A stretch of DNA of 64,000 bases. Source: Massilia sp. Root133. GTDB taxonomy: Bacteria > Pseudomonadota > Gammaproteobacteria > Burkholderiales > Burkholderiaceae_D. A program made the position numbers and the translations under genes. Below are positions 44,995-54,036 of this stretch, in pieces. How positions within the stretch are numbered: position 1 is the first letter of the stretch; each line of letters opens with the position of its first letter. The stretch is taken from assembly GCF_001426525.1 (NCBI RefSeq), contig NZ_LMEW01000034.1:66697-130696 (forward strand), written 5' to 3'. Under the pieces are notes generated by a model. That model was not told the origin of the DNA. It searched no databases and was given only the letters and a program-made list of their open reading frames with translations.

Positions 44995-45696
44995 TTAGTA
45001 TCCGAGCTGCGGACGCAGGATGGACCACAGGCGCTCGTAGCCGGCCGGCAGCAGGTGCAGCAGATCGTCCTGGTAGTAGCCGCAGGCATTGGTGCCGCCG
45101 CAGACGAAGGCCTCGGTCGGATCGACGAAGCGGATGTCGGTGCGTGCCGCCAGCGCCGCGTTGACGGCGCGCCGGCGCTCGAGCGCGAACTGCATGTCCT
45201 TGCCCCGCGGCAGGATGCCGATCACGACGACCTGCGCCTCGGGCCAGGCCGCGTGCAGCCGGCCGAGGATGGCATCGATGCCGGCCACGATGTCGCAGGC
45301 CGTGTCGTCGCCGCGCAGGTTGTTGGTGCCGATCAGCAGGACCGCCTGTGCCGGATGCACCTTCTCCAGCGGCAGGCGGTCGAGCCGCCACAGCACGTTT
45401 TCCGTCTGGTCGCCGGGCACCGCCAGGTTCAGCGCGGTGCGTCCCGCCAGCCCGGGCAGGCGGGCGAAGCGGTCGTCGTCGGAAAAATGGGCCGTGATGC
45501 TGTCGCCGACGAACACGACGTCCACCTTCGGCGCGGCCGCCACCTTCGCCCGGATCGCTTCGTGCTGCGCCATCCACTTGGGCGGATCCTTCCTGGCCAC
45601 GGCGGGCGTCGCCGCCCGCACGGTTCCACCGCAGTGCTGGGCCAGCACGGGCAACGGCGCCAGCAGCGCCAACGCAAACAAACAGGCTACCTTCAT
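44995..45696 (-). CDS. Exported SGNH/GDSL hydrolase
   Basis: A 233-residue secreted esterase-type hydrolase. The signal peptide ends PLPVLAQHC. Block I (VDVVFVGDSITAHFS) holds the nucleophile Ser, AVPGDQ gives the block II Gly, VLLIGTNNLRGDD is block III with Asn, and DLLHLLPAGY supplies the Asp and His. These define a GDSL-type esterase, possibly acting on O-acyl groups or ester linkages outside the cytoplasm. Its start overlaps the amidohydrolase stop (ATGA). It ends the propeller-amidohydrolase-SGNH operon. Confidence 0.87.
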   Translation of the reverse strand: MKVACLFALALLAPLPVLAQHCGGTVRAATPAVARKDPPKWMAQHEAIRAKVAAAPKVDVVFVGDSITAHFSDDDRFARLPGLAGRTALNLAVPGDQTENVLWRLDRLPLEKVHPAQAVLLIGTNNLRGDDTACDIVAGIDAILGRLHAAWPEAQVVVIGILPRGKDMQFALERRRAVNAALAARTDIRFVDPTEAFVCGGTNACGYYQDDLLHLLPAGYERLWSILRPQLGY

Positions 45697-47462
45697 TGCA
45701 CTTCCTCCTTCGTATCGAGAATCTTGCCATTGAGTATGGTGTACAGCACTTCCGTCTTCAGGTAATCCGTGGGCGCCGCGGTCAGGATGTCCTTCGACAG
45801 CACGACGATGTCGGCCAGCTTGCCCTCGGTGATGCTGCCCTTGATCTTGTCCTCGCGCGAGGACCAGGCGGGGTTGAGCGTGTACGCCCTGATCGCCTGC
45901 TCCACGGTGAGCTTCTGCTCGGGATGCCATCCGCCCGCCGGATAGCCCGTCTTGTCGGTGCGCGTGACGGCGAAATAGATGTTGTCGAGCGGGTTGTACG
46001 GCGACACGTGCAGGCGGTTGTACGACCCGGGCATGTCGGAACCCAGGTTCAGCACGATGCCGGCGTCGATCATGCTCTTCCACGCATGGGTCGACCGGGC
46101 CCGTTCGTCGTCGAGCGTGGTCCCGACGAGCGCGACCTCGCGCGGCAGGTGGTACGGCTGCACGTCCGCGATCAGGCCGAGCTTGCCCGCACGACGGATA
46201 TCCTCCGGCGTCGTGTGCCAGATGTGGATCAGGCGGAAGCGCCGGTCACGCGCCGGATTGCGGCGGATCGCGTCGGCATACCATTCGATCAGCTCGTGCG
46301 ACGCCTTGTCGCCGATGATGTGCACGCCGACGTCGTAGCCGTCCCGGTCCGCCTCCAGCACCTCCTGCGCGAAGGCGGACTCGCCCGGGAACCGGTACGA
46401 CCATTCGCTGGGCAACCCGTTGCCGGCCACCGGCTTGTACATCACGCCGCTGTCGCCGTAGGCTTTGAGGCCGCCGAGACGGATCCACTTGTCGCCCGCC
46501 GTCGGCTTGATCTTGTGCGCCACGAGGTTCTTTTCCGTTTCGATCGGCACCAGCATGTTCACGCGCAGCGTCAGGTCGCCGTTCTTGCGCAGGCCCTGGA
46601 AGATCCGCATGTCGGTCGCGCTGCGCTCGACGAAGAACGGATACAGCTTTTCCTCGGACAGGTCGGGATAGCGGGCGATGTCGGTGATCGACGTGATGCC
46701 GACGCGGTTGAGGTCCTTCGCCACGGCCCGCGCGCCGATCATCCTCTGCTGCAGGCTCATCGGCGGCAGCTGGCGCTCGAGCCCTTCCCCGGCGGCGCCG
46801 TACAGCATGCCGTTCAATTCGCCCGTGACCCGATCCCTGCCGTAATGCCCGCCCGCCGGGTCCGGCGTCTTCGGCGACAGGCGCGCGAGCTTCAGCGCCG
46901 CCGAATTGGCGAAGTAGACGTGATCGAAGCGGCGGAACAGCAAAGGATGGTCGGGCGACGCCGCGTCGATCGTCTTCAGGTCGGGCACGAGCGGCTCGAA
47001 GCCGGCCTGGCGGTTCTTGCCGGCGGCGTTGGCGGCGCTCGTCGCCCAGTCGCCGCCGGTGATCCACATGCCCCTCGGTACCCGCGCGGCCACCCGCGCG
47101 ATGCGCTCGGCCATCAGCTGGAGGTCGTTCACATCGGTCAGCGGCACCTGGAAAAACCATTCGGCGGCGTTGCCGAAGTGCGTGTGCGAATCGTTAAAGC
47201 CGGGTAGTACGAGCCTGCCCTGCAGGTCCAGCACGCGCGTGCCCGGCCCCTTCAGCGCCAGCACCTCGTCGTTGGCGCCGACCTTGACGATGCGCTTGCC
47301 GCGCACCGCCACCGCCTGCGCCACGGGCTTGCGGTCGTCGACGGTCCAGACCTTCGTGTTGTACAGAATGAGGTCGGCGGACTTGTCGTGGCCGGCGGCG
47401 GCCGGGCCGGTAATCGATGCGGCGCACAGCAGGGCGGCCAGCATCGTGGAAACGCTACGCAT
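45693..47462 (-). CDS. Exported amidohydrolase, YtcJ-like
   Basis: A 589-residue metal-dependent amidohydrolase. After a signal peptide (cut near GPAAAGHDKS) it has the composite-domain start ADLILYNTKVWTVD, the metal motif LPGFNDSHTHFG and later His/Asp ligands (IHIWHTTPEDIRR, NLGSDMPG). The C-terminal beta part returns (GKLADIVVLSKDIL). The start MRSVSTMLAALLC at 47462 is preferred to ATG 47471 because GAGAGG lies nine bases before it. YtcJ-like enzymes deacylate or hydrolyse amides; here it would work in the periplasm. It forms an operon with the propeller (23-bp gap) and the SGNH hydrolase. Confidence 0.85.
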   Translation of the reverse strand: MRSVSTMLAALLCAASITGPAAAGHDKSADLILYNTKVWTVDDRKPVAQAVAVRGKRIVKVGANDEVLALKGPGTRVLDLQGRLVLPGFNDSHTHFGNAAEWFFQVPLTDVNDLQLMAERIARVAARVPRGMWITGGDWATSAANAAGKNRQAGFEPLVPDLKTIDAASPDHPLLFRRFDHVYFANSAALKLARLSPKTPDPAGGHYGRDRVTGELNGMLYGAAGEGLERQLPPMSLQQRMIGARAVAKDLNRVGITSITDIARYPDLSEEKLYPFFVERSATDMRIFQGLRKNGDLTLRVNMLVPIETEKNLVAHKIKPTAGDKWIRLGGLKAYGDSGVMYKPVAGNGLPSEWSYRFPGESAFAQEVLEADRDGYDVGVHIIGDKASHELIEWYADAIRRNPARDRRFRLIHIWHTTPEDIRRAGKLGLIADVQPYHLPREVALVGTTLDDERARSTHAWKSMIDAGIVLNLGSDMPGSYNRLHVSPYNPLDNIYFAVTRTDKTGYPAGGWHPEQKLTVEQAIRAYTLNPAWSSREDKIKGSITEGKLADIVVLSKDILTAAPTDYLKTEVLYTILNGKILDTKEEVQ

Positions 47463-47485
47463 GGGTGTCATCCTCTCGTCTTGGT

Positions 47486-48592
47486 TTAATGTTCGTGCTC
47501 GTCTTCCAGGTCATGCCGCTCCCGCGCCGTCATCTGGTGCATGCGCGCGTAGCCCAGTACCGTGAACGAATCGGCGTGAAACGTCGGGGCCGGCGCCGGC
47601 TGGCCGGGTTCCGGCGCGGCGATGGTGAAACCGGCGGCCACGGTATACAAGGCCTTCGTCGCGGGGTCGAGCGCCAGGACGCGCGCCTGCGGCCGCGTGG
47701 CGATGGTTTCGACGAGGGCGTACCGGTCCGGATCGACCTGGCGGATCACCGTCATGCCCGCGTCGGCGCCATTCGCCGTGACGACCAGGCGGTCGTCGCG
47801 ATCGAACACGAGGCCGCCCACGCCCTGCCCGATCGGCAGCGCGGCCACCACCTTGCCCGTCGCCGGATCGAGCGCGACGAATACCGGGTGCGCGCCGCGG
47901 CAGCCGACGAACACGCGACGGCTCGCCTCGTCGTAATGGACGGCGACCGGCTGCTCGCACGGCCCGAGCGGCCAGGTCTGCTCGACCCGCAGGTCGGCGG
48001 CCGCCAGCTTCATGAGTACGTTGCGGTCGCGCAGCGGCGCGAAGACGGCACCCGCGCCATCCGCGGCGGGACGGTCCATCCTGCTGCCGTCGAAGACCGT
48101 ACGGCCAATGACCTTCCCCGTCCGCGGATCGAGCGCGATCAGCGTCGACGATTGCCGGGCCGATCCCGCGACCGCGATCACGCGATCGGTGGACGGCTCG
48201 TGGAAGATGGCGTTCACGCGCGCAGAGGCGATCTGTTCCCACTTGACCAGCGTGAGGGTGGAGAGCGCGACCGTCGTCAGGGTGCCGTCGGTACCGGCGA
48301 CGTACGCGCGGTCGTACCGGGGCACCAGCGCGACGCTGTCGGCGCCCGCCGTGCCCGCGACGTCGGCCACCACCTTGCGGGTGCGCACGTCGAAGACCGT
48401 CATGCCGTCGCCGTGGCGCGCCATGAACAGCCAGGAGCGGGCGGCGTCGAACGCGAGGGCGCCCCAGCCGGTGTCGGTTCCCGGCAACACCGTCGCCGCT
48501 TCCTGCCGGTACGGGTCCAGGGGCGCAGCCGCATGTGCGATGGAGCAGGCCAGGCCGGCCGCCAGCGCGATCTTGAGGTACGAACGCAACAT
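47486..48592 (-). CDS. Secreted YVTN-type beta-propeller protein (paralogue)
   Basis: A 368-residue exported protein with signal peptide ending IAHAAAPLDP. Repeated blades are visible (RSWLFMARHGDGMTVFDVRTRKVV, YDEASRRVFVGCRGAHPVFVALDPATGKVV). It is homologous to the propeller at 32 kb, with the same blade order and GxDxGW opening. The C-terminus is rich in acidic residues and His (DLEDEHEH), which may bind metal. First gene of the propeller-amidohydrolase-SGNH operon, with a 26-bp motif starting 11 bp upstream of its ATG. Confidence 0.72.
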   Translation of the reverse strand: MLRSYLKIALAAGLACSIAHAAAPLDPYRQEAATVLPGTDTGWGALAFDAARSWLFMARHGDGMTVFDVRTRKVVADVAGTAGADSVALVPRYDRAYVAGTDGTLTTVALSTLTLVKWEQIASARVNAIFHEPSTDRVIAVAGSARQSSTLIALDPRTGKVIGRTVFDGSRMDRPAADGAGAVFAPLRDRNVLMKLAAADLRVEQTWPLGPCEQPVAVHYDEASRRVFVGCRGAHPVFVALDPATGKVVAALPIGQGVGGLVFDRDDRLVVTANGADAGMTVIRQVDPDRYALVETIATRPQARVLALDPATKALYTVAAGFTIAAPEPGQPAPAPTFHADSFTVLGYARMHQMTARERHDLEDEHEH

Positions 48593-48602
48593 GTCGCCCC
48601 TA

Positions 48603-48628
48603 TGTATTTTTGATTTATAAAGTGCAAT
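48603..48628. promoter_or_regulatory. 26-bp bipartite motif, propeller operon side
   Basis: Begins TGTATTTTTGATTTAT and ends AGTGCAAT, 26 bp, 11 bp upstream of the secreted propeller ATG. ATTGCACTTT read on the minus strand is shared with the C45 site at 43861-43886. It is one of three sites in the 365-bp gap between this operon and the TonB receptor. Confidence 0.65.
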
Positions 48629-48680
48629 ATACTCGAATCGGCGGGCCGGCACAACGGCATGTCGTGCACGCCGGTGTTTT

Positions 48681-48706
48681 GTACTCTCCAAATTGAGAGT
48701 GCAAGG
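48681..48706. promoter_or_regulatory. 26-bp bipartite motif, central site of divergent region
   Basis: Begins TGTACTCTCC and ends AGTGCAAG, again exactly 26 bp. CTCTC/GAGAG inside it adds inner symmetry. It lies between the propeller-operon site and the TonB-receptor promoter, so it may let one regulator act on both divergent units. Confidence 0.55.
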
Positions 48707-48813
48707 CAGACGACGCGGCGCCAGGCCTTGCATGACCATGGATCCACTGCACCGCAATATTTCGGGATACATCGAGACAAAATACACAACAGTTCAAAAA
48801 CAATCACAAGATT

Positions 48814-48839
48814 GTATTTGACAGACAAAAAAGACATCA
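48814..48839 (+). promoter_or_regulatory. Variant 26-bp motif overlapping TonB-receptor promoter
   Basis: Begins TGTATTTGACAGAC and ends GACATC. The 5' part matches the motif family, while the 3' end is a weaker match. The same variant, TGTATTTGACA then AAAAGACA, occurs at the tannase promoter (59245 to 59220, minus strand). The two therefore form a subtype found over strong promoters. Confidence 0.55.
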
Positions 48840-48847
48840 CTATTCTT
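48819..48847 (+). promoter_or_regulatory. Sigma-70-type promoter of the TonB receptor operon
   Basis: TTGACA (48819-48824) is followed by 17 bp and TATTCT (48842-48847). Its consensus -35 lies inside the variant 26-bp motif, a configuration expected for repression. The transcript start would be about 105 bp upstream of the receptor ATG. A/T-rich DNA surrounds it. Confidence 0.6.
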
Positions 48848-48957
48848 ACCTCAAGGAATGCGAAAAGAAGCAGATGCGCATTCTCCGGCGCCAGCGGCCA
48901 CGTCGGCCGTCGCCGGCACCACGACTCGAACGCTTCAAATCCAGGGGACACCGCACC

Positions 48958-51081
48958 ATGCAAACAGACTTCAAACGCAATTCACTTTCACTCAGCATCA
49001 GCCTCGCGCTGGTCTGCATGACCGGCCACGCCGCCGACGAGGCCGCGCCGCAACCGGGAGACACGCCAACGGCGGGCAAGCCGGTCCTGCAGATCGTTAC
49101 CGTCAACGGAGAAAAGGACAAAGGCCTGAAGTCGAAATACGTGCAGGTGGGCGCGTTCCGCGACCAGGCGCTGATCGACGCGCCGTTCACCGTCAACATC
49201 ATTCCGCGCGTGATGCTCGAAGCCCAGGATGCGCAGGGCGTGTTCGACGCGCTGAAGAATTCGGCCGGCGTGGCGCGTTCGCAGACCAGCGGCAGCGTCA
49301 ACGACTCGCTGGCGATCCGCGGCATCTCGGTCGACGCGCGCACCAACTACCGCCTGAACGGCTCGCTGCCGGTCATCAACCTGATCGACCTGCCGATGGA
49401 GAACAAGGAGCGCGTCGAAGCGCTCAAGGGGTCGTCCGCGCTGTACTACGGCTTCTCGACGCCGGCCGGCATCATCAACCTCGTGACCAAGCGCGCCACC
49501 GCGGCGCCGGTGACCAGCTTCTCGGTCAGCGGCAACGAGTACGGACAACTGGTCGGCGCCGTGGACCTCGGCCGCAAGTTCGGCGACAAGGGCAAATTCG
49601 GCATCCGCGTCAACGCCGCCGGCGGCCGCCTGCGCAACGCCATCGAAGGCGGCAACGGCAACCGCACGTTCGGCAGCGTCGCCCTCGACTGGAAGGCGAC
49701 CGAGGACCTGGCATTCCGCTTCGACGCCGAGAACATCCACAAGAACATCGTCGAGAACGCCGGCATCGGCCTGCTGCCCGCGGTGAAGGGCGTCATTGCC
49801 CTGCCGCCGGTGCAGGATCCGACCAAGCTGCTGTCGGGCCCGTGGTCGCACTACGACGCCAAGTCGCAGAACTACCTGCTGCGCACCGACTACACGATCA
49901 ACGACGCCTGGGCCCTGACGGCGGAAATCGGGCGCGCCGAGACGGACCGCACCCGCCGCAGCTTCGGCCAGCTGTTGAACTACAACATCGCCACCGGCGA
50001 GGGCACGCTGCGCACGCAGTTCGTGCACGGCCAGGTCTACGTCAACAAGAATGCGCGCCTGGAACTGACCGGCCGCACCGAACTGCTCGTCGATCACGAG
50101 CTCACCATCGGCACGATGCAGAACAAGCGTTCGCAGAATGCGCCGAACCTGCAGACGGTGCTGTTCAAGCAGAACATGTACGAGCCGCGCGAGCTGGTGC
50201 CGCCGCCGCTGAACACCGACCTTACGTACAACCCGCAGGCGATCGACGACAAGGGCATCTACCTGTTCGACAAGATGCGCTTCACGCAGGCCTGGAGCTT
50301 CCTGGTCGGCGCCCGCTACAGCGACTACAGCAACGCCACCACCACCACGACCTACAAGGTCAAGAAGACGTCGCCGTCGGCGGGCCTGGTCTACAAGGTG
50401 CGCCCGGACACGACCCTGTACGCGACCTATCTCGAAGGCGTGGAGGAAACCGGCATCGCGCCGGCATCGACGGTGAATGCATTCGAAGCGATGCCGCCGG
50501 CGGTGAGCAAGACGCGCGAACTGGGCTTCCGCACCGAGGCGTTCGCGGGACTGATGGCGTCGGCCGCCTACTTCCAGATCGACCGTGCCTCCGCGTACAC
50601 GAACGCGGCCAACCGTTTCGTCGTCGACGGCCAGTCGCACTACGACGGCCTGGAATTCTCGCTGAACGGCGCGATCACCCCGCAACTGCAGACGTACATC
50701 AGCGGCATGCTGCTGGACGCCGAGCAGCGCAACGCCGTCAATGCGAACGTCATCGGCAAGATTCCGGAAAACACGGCCAAGCGCACGGGCAGCGTCTTCC
50801 TGGAATACAAGACGCGCTTCCTGGAAGGGCTGAGCGTGAATGCGGGCGCGTACTACACCGGCCCGCGTGCCGTGAACAACGAGAACAATGCCTTCATTCC
50901 GGGCTATACGATCTACACGGCCGGCGTGCGCTACGCCACCCGGATCGGCGGCTATCCGACCAGCTTCCAGGTGAACGCGGAAAACCTCGGCGACAAGCGT
51001 TACTGGTCGGCCGCCGGCGGCGCCCTGCTGGCCTCGGGCATGCCGCGCATGTTCAAGGCGACCGCCAAGATCGACTTCTGA
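48958..51081 (+). CDS. TonB-dependent outer-membrane receptor, siderophore type
   Basis: A 707-residue receptor. The signal peptide ends near MTGHAADEA. A possible TonB-interacting segment (LQIVTVNGEKDKG) precedes the plug (APFTVNIIPRVMLEAQDAQGVFDALKNSAGV, SLAIRGISVDARTNYRLNG, KERVEALKGSSALYYGFSTPAGIINLVTKRAT), which is the siderophore-receptor subclass pattern. The barrel follows and ends in Phe (FKATAKIDF). It takes up large or iron-bound ligands across the outer membrane with TonB energy. Three arginine/ornithine catabolism genes follow on the same strand, so the ligand is likely a nutrient source and not only an iron carrier. Confidence 0.9.
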   Translation: MQTDFKRNSLSLSISLALVCMTGHAADEAAPQPGDTPTAGKPVLQIVTVNGEKDKGLKSKYVQVGAFRDQALIDAPFTVNIIPRVMLEAQDAQGVFDALKNSAGVARSQTSGSVNDSLAIRGISVDARTNYRLNGSLPVINLIDLPMENKERVEALKGSSALYYGFSTPAGIINLVTKRATAAPVTSFSVSGNEYGQLVGAVDLGRKFGDKGKFGIRVNAAGGRLRNAIEGGNGNRTFGSVALDWKATEDLAFRFDAENIHKNIVENAGIGLLPAVKGVIALPPVQDPTKLLSGPWSHYDAKSQNYLLRTDYTINDAWALTAEIGRAETDRTRRSFGQLLNYNIATGEGTLRTQFVHGQVYVNKNARLELTGRTELLVDHELTIGTMQNKRSQNAPNLQTVLFKQNMYEPRELVPPPLNTDLTYNPQAIDDKGIYLFDKMRFTQAWSFLVGARYSDYSNATTTTTYKVKKTSPSAGLVYKVRPDTTLYATYLEGVEETGIAPASTVNAFEAMPPAVSKTRELGFRTEAFAGLMASAAYFQIDRASAYTNAANRFVVDGQSHYDGLEFSLNGAITPQLQTYISGMLLDAEQRNAVNANVIGKIPENTAKRTGSVFLEYKTRFLEGLSVNAGAYYTGPRAVNNENNAFIPGYTIYTAGVRYATRIGGYPTSFQVNAENLGDKRYWSAAGGALLASGMPRMFKATAKIDF

Positions 51082-51101
51082 TCGCAGCACCATCCAGGGA
51101 T

Positions 51102-51123
51102 GCGCGAGACCCCGGTCTCGCGC
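51102..51123 (+). terminator. Strong hairpin between TonB receptor and astC
   Basis: GCGCGAGACC and GGTCTCGCGC are perfect 10-bp arms around two bases, 20 bp after the receptor stop. No T-run follows. It is probably a partial terminator or 3'-stabilising stem that sets a high receptor-to-enzyme ratio in a shared message. Confidence 0.5.
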
Positions 51124-51227
51124 CCTGCCCGCCGCACGGCACCCATGTCTCCTCCAGCTGGTCTTCGCGGCCGCCGTGGCCTGCCGGCGCGGGCGCACTC
51201 GAATTCGTCACCGGAAGAGGAAACAAC

Positions 51228-52472
51228 ATGAATGCAACACTGGACAAGGACGCCGCCCGGCGGCCCGTCACGCGCCGGACGTTCGACGACGTACTCGTCC
51301 CGACCTACGCGCCGGCCGCCATGGTCCCGGTCTGCGCGGCGGGCCTGGACGTGTGGGACCAGGACGGCAAACGCTACCTGGACTTCACCTCCGGCATCGC
51401 CACGCTCGGCCTGGGGCACTGCAACCCGGCGGTCGTCGCTGCCCTGACCCGCCAGGCCAACACGCTCTGGCACGTGGGCAACGGCTACACGAACGAGCCG
51501 GTGCTGCGCCTCGCGTCCGCGCTCACGGCGGCGACGTTCGCCGACCGCGCGTTCTTCTGCAACTCCGGCGCGGAAGCCAACGAAGCGGCGCTGAAGCTGG
51601 CGCGCAAGTACGCGCACGAGGCGTTCGGCGCGCACAAGTCGCGCATCGTGTCGTGCCATGCGTCGTTCCACGGCCGCACGCTGTTCACCGTGTCCGTCGG
51701 CGGCCAGGCCAAGTACACTGAAGGCTTCGCGCCGCTGCCGCCGGGGATCAGCCATATCCACTACAACGACATCGCGTCCGCCCGCGAGGCCATCACCGAC
51801 GATGTCGCCGCGGTGATCGTCGAGCCGATCCAGGGCGAAGGCGGCGTGGTCCCGGGCGAGGCGGCATTCCTGCAGGCGCTGCGCGATCTGTGCGACAGCA
51901 CCGGCGCGCTGCTCGTGTTCGATGAAGTCCAGTCGGGCATGGGCCGCACCGGCGCGCTGTACGACTACATGAACGTGGGCGTCACCCCGGACATCCTGAC
52001 GTCGGCCAAGGCGCTGGGCAACGGCTATCCGATCGGCGCGATGCTGACGACGGACCGGATCGGCCGCCATTTCAGCGCCGGCTCGCACGGCACCACGTAC
52101 GGCGGCAATCCGCTGGCGGCGACCGTCGCGCTGAGCGTGCTCGAACAGATCGACCGGCCGGCATTCCTGGCCCGCGTGCGTACCGCCGGCGCGGCGCTCA
52201 TGGCGAACCTAGAACGGCTCGCGGCCGACTACCCGCAGCTGTTCGCGCGGCCGCGCGGCAAGGGTCTGCTGCTCGGTCTTCCGCTGGCACACGGCTACCG
52301 CGGACGTTCCAAAGACTTCACGAAGGCGGCGGAGCAGCTGGGCCTGATGCTGCTGATCGCCGGCCCGGACGTCGTCCGGCTGGCCCCCGCACTGGTCGTG
52401 TCGGACGACCAGATCGCGCAGGCCGACCGCATCATGCGCCGGGCGGCCAACGCCCTCCTCGCCGCCCGCTGA
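51228..52472 (+). CDS. astC: Succinylornithine/acetylornithine aminotransferase
   Basis: A 414-residue class III PLP aminotransferase. SGIATLGLGHCNPAVVAAL, FCNSGAEANEAALKLARKY, HGRTLFTVSVGGQAKY, FDEVQSGMGRTG and the PLP lysine region (TSAKALGNGYPIGAML) are typical of ArgD/AstC enzymes. Next to astD and astE it is best read as succinylornithine transaminase, giving succinylglutamate semialdehyde and glutamate. Start 51228 has an AAGAGG site. It lacks its own motif-bearing promoter and probably belongs to the TonB receptor operon. Confidence 0.88.
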   Translation: MNATLDKDAARRPVTRRTFDDVLVPTYAPAAMVPVCAAGLDVWDQDGKRYLDFTSGIATLGLGHCNPAVVAALTRQANTLWHVGNGYTNEPVLRLASALTAATFADRAFFCNSGAEANEAALKLARKYAHEAFGAHKSRIVSCHASFHGRTLFTVSVGGQAKYTEGFAPLPPGISHIHYNDIASAREAITDDVAAVIVEPIQGEGGVVPGEAAFLQALRDLCDSTGALLVFDEVQSGMGRTGALYDYMNVGVTPDILTSAKALGNGYPIGAMLTTDRIGRHFSAGSHGTTYGGNPLAATVALSVLEQIDRPAFLARVRTAGAALMANLERLAADYPQLFARPRGKGLLLGLPLAHGYRGRSKDFTKAAEQLGLMLLIAGPDVVRLAPALVVSDDQIAQADRIMRRAANALLAAR

Positions 52473-52492
52473 TCCGGCCTCCGGCCAACCCG

Positions 52493-52521
52493 CCGCGCTC
52501 CGGCGCGGCATCCTCCTTTTT
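52493..52521 (+). terminator. Hairpin with pyrimidine run between astC and astD
   Basis: CCGCGC (52493-52498) and GCGCGG (52503-52508) form a stem with a TCCG loop, followed by CATCCTCCTTTTT. It looks like a weak intrinsic terminator or attenuator inside the operon. It would reduce astD and astE relative to astC. Confidence 0.45.
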
Positions 52522-52536
52522 ACCGAAGACACAGTC

Positions 52537-54036
52537 ATGAATACCCGATTCAACACCACCCTGTCCAACCACATCGACGGCGCCTGGCAGGCCGGCGGCG
52601 GCGTGCCGCTCGTGACCATCGATCCCGCCACCGGCCGCGAAACCTGGGCCGGCACCGCCTCCTCGGCCGACGACGTCGACCGTGCCGTCCGTGCCGCGCG
52701 CGCCGCCTTCGAGGACTGGGCGATGACGCCGCCGGCCGAGCGCAGCGCCGTGTGCCTGCGCTTCCGCGACCTGCTGCGCGCGCATGGCGACGAACTCGCC
52801 GCGCTCATCGCCGAGGAAGTCGGCAAGCCGATGTGGGAAGCGCGCACGGAGGTGGCGACGATGGCGAACAAGATCGACATCTCGATCCAGGCGCACGCGG
52901 CCCGGACCGGCGCGACGGCAGCGAAGGTCGCCGACGGCCACGCCGTGCTGCGCCACCGGCCGCACGGCGTGTTCGGCGTGTTCGGGCCCTATAACTTCCC
53001 CGGCCACCTGCCGAACGGCCATATCGTCCCGGCCCTCATCGCCGGCAACACGCTCGTGTTCAAGCCGAGCGAATACGCGCCGCGTACCGCCATGCGCACG
53101 GTGCAGTTCTGGGTCGAGGCAGGACTGCCCGACGGTGTGCTGAACCTCGTGAACGGCGGCCGCGAAACGGGCGTCGCCCTGGCGCGGCATCCGGACCTGG
53201 ACGGCATCCTGTTCACGGGCAGCAGCCGGACGGGCATCGCGCTGCACCGCCAGCTGGCGGGCCGCCCGGACAAGATGCTGGCGCTGGAAATGGGCGGCAA
53301 CAATCCGCTGGTCGTGTGGGACCTGGCGCCGGGCGACATCGACGCGGCGGTGCACCACACGGTCATGTCGGCATTCGTCTCGGCGGGCCAGCGCTGCACG
53401 TGCGCGCGCCGCCTGATCGTCCAGGACGGCCCGGCGGCGCAGGCGTTCCTCGACCGCCTCGTCGCCGTCGCCCGCGGGCTGCGCGTGGGGCCGCCGCACG
53501 CCCAGCCGGAGCCGTTCATGGGTCCCGTCGTATCGGCCGCCGTCGCCTGGAACCTGCTGGAAGCGCAGGCCATGCTGGAAGCGCGCGGCGGCAACGTCCT
53601 GCTGCGCATGCGCCAGGCCGATGCGGACACCGGTTTCCTCACGGCCGGCATCGTCGACGTCACCGACGCGCAGACGATCCCGGACGAGGAGTGGTTCGGG
53701 CCGCTGCTGCAGGTCGTCCGGGTCGCCACGTTCGACGAGGCGCTGCGCGCCGCCAACGCCACCGAATTCGGCCTGGCCGCCGCCCTGTTCTCTCCCTCGC
53801 CCGCGTTGTGGCAACGCTTCGCCGTGAAGGTGCGCGCCGGCGTCGTCAACTGGAACCGTCCGACCACGGGCGCGGCCAGCTCGGCGCCGTTCGGCGGCAT
53901 CGGCAAGTCGGGCAACCATCGCCCGAGCGCCTATTACGCCGCCGACTATTGCGCCTGGCCGGTGGCGTCGATCGAGACGCCGGACCTTGCGGTACCGGCC
54001 GTGCTGCCGCCCGGCCTGTCGCTCGACCGGCCATGA
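52537..54036 (+). CDS. astD: Succinylglutamate-semialdehyde dehydrogenase
   Basis: A 499-residue NAD-dependent aldehyde dehydrogenase of the AstD/AruD class. FGPYNFPGHLPNGHIVPALIAGNTLVFKPSE, GSSRTG, the catalytic Glu (ALEMGGNNPLVVWD) and the nucleophile Cys (SAGQRCTCARRLIV) match. The GPYNFPGHLPNGHI and GNNPLVVW stretches are diagnostic for AstD among aldehyde dehydrogenases. It oxidises N-succinylglutamate semialdehyde to N-succinylglutamate. Its stop overlaps the astE start (ATGA). Confidence 0.94.
   Translation: MNTRFNTTLSNHIDGAWQAGGGVPLVTIDPATGRETWAGTASSADDVDRAVRAARAAFEDWAMTPPAERSAVCLRFRDLLRAHGDELAALIAEEVGKPMWEARTEVATMANKIDISIQAHAARTGATAAKVADGHAVLRHRPHGVFGVFGPYNFPGHLPNGHIVPALIAGNTLVFKPSEYAPRTAMRTVQFWVEAGLPDGVLNLVNGGRETGVALARHPDLDGILFTGSSRTGIALHRQLAGRPDKMLALEMGGNNPLVVWDLAPGDIDAAVHHTVMSAFVSAGQRCTCARRLIVQDGPAAQAFLDRLVAVARGLRVGPPHAQPEPFMGPVVSAAVAWNLLEAQAMLEARGGNVLLRMRQADADTGFLTAGIVDVTDAQTIPDEEWFGPLLQVVRVATFDEALRAANATEFGLAAALFSPSPALWQRFAVKVRAGVVNWNRPTTGAASSAPFGGIGKSGNHRPSAYYAADYCAWPVASIETPDLAVPAVLPPGLSLDRP

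Noticed and set aside
10459..48706. The 26-bp motif as a set of ordinary promoters (TTGCAY with TACAAT)
   Set aside because: The spacer would be only 15 bp, and one copy (44958) lies between convergent genes where a promoter would transcribe antisense only. A regulatory site is more consistent, though overlap with promoters is likely at some copies.
51228..52472. ArgD for arginine biosynthesis
   Set aside because: It is immediately followed by astD and astE and lies in a catabolic regulon, so AstC is the better name, although the two families overlap in activity.
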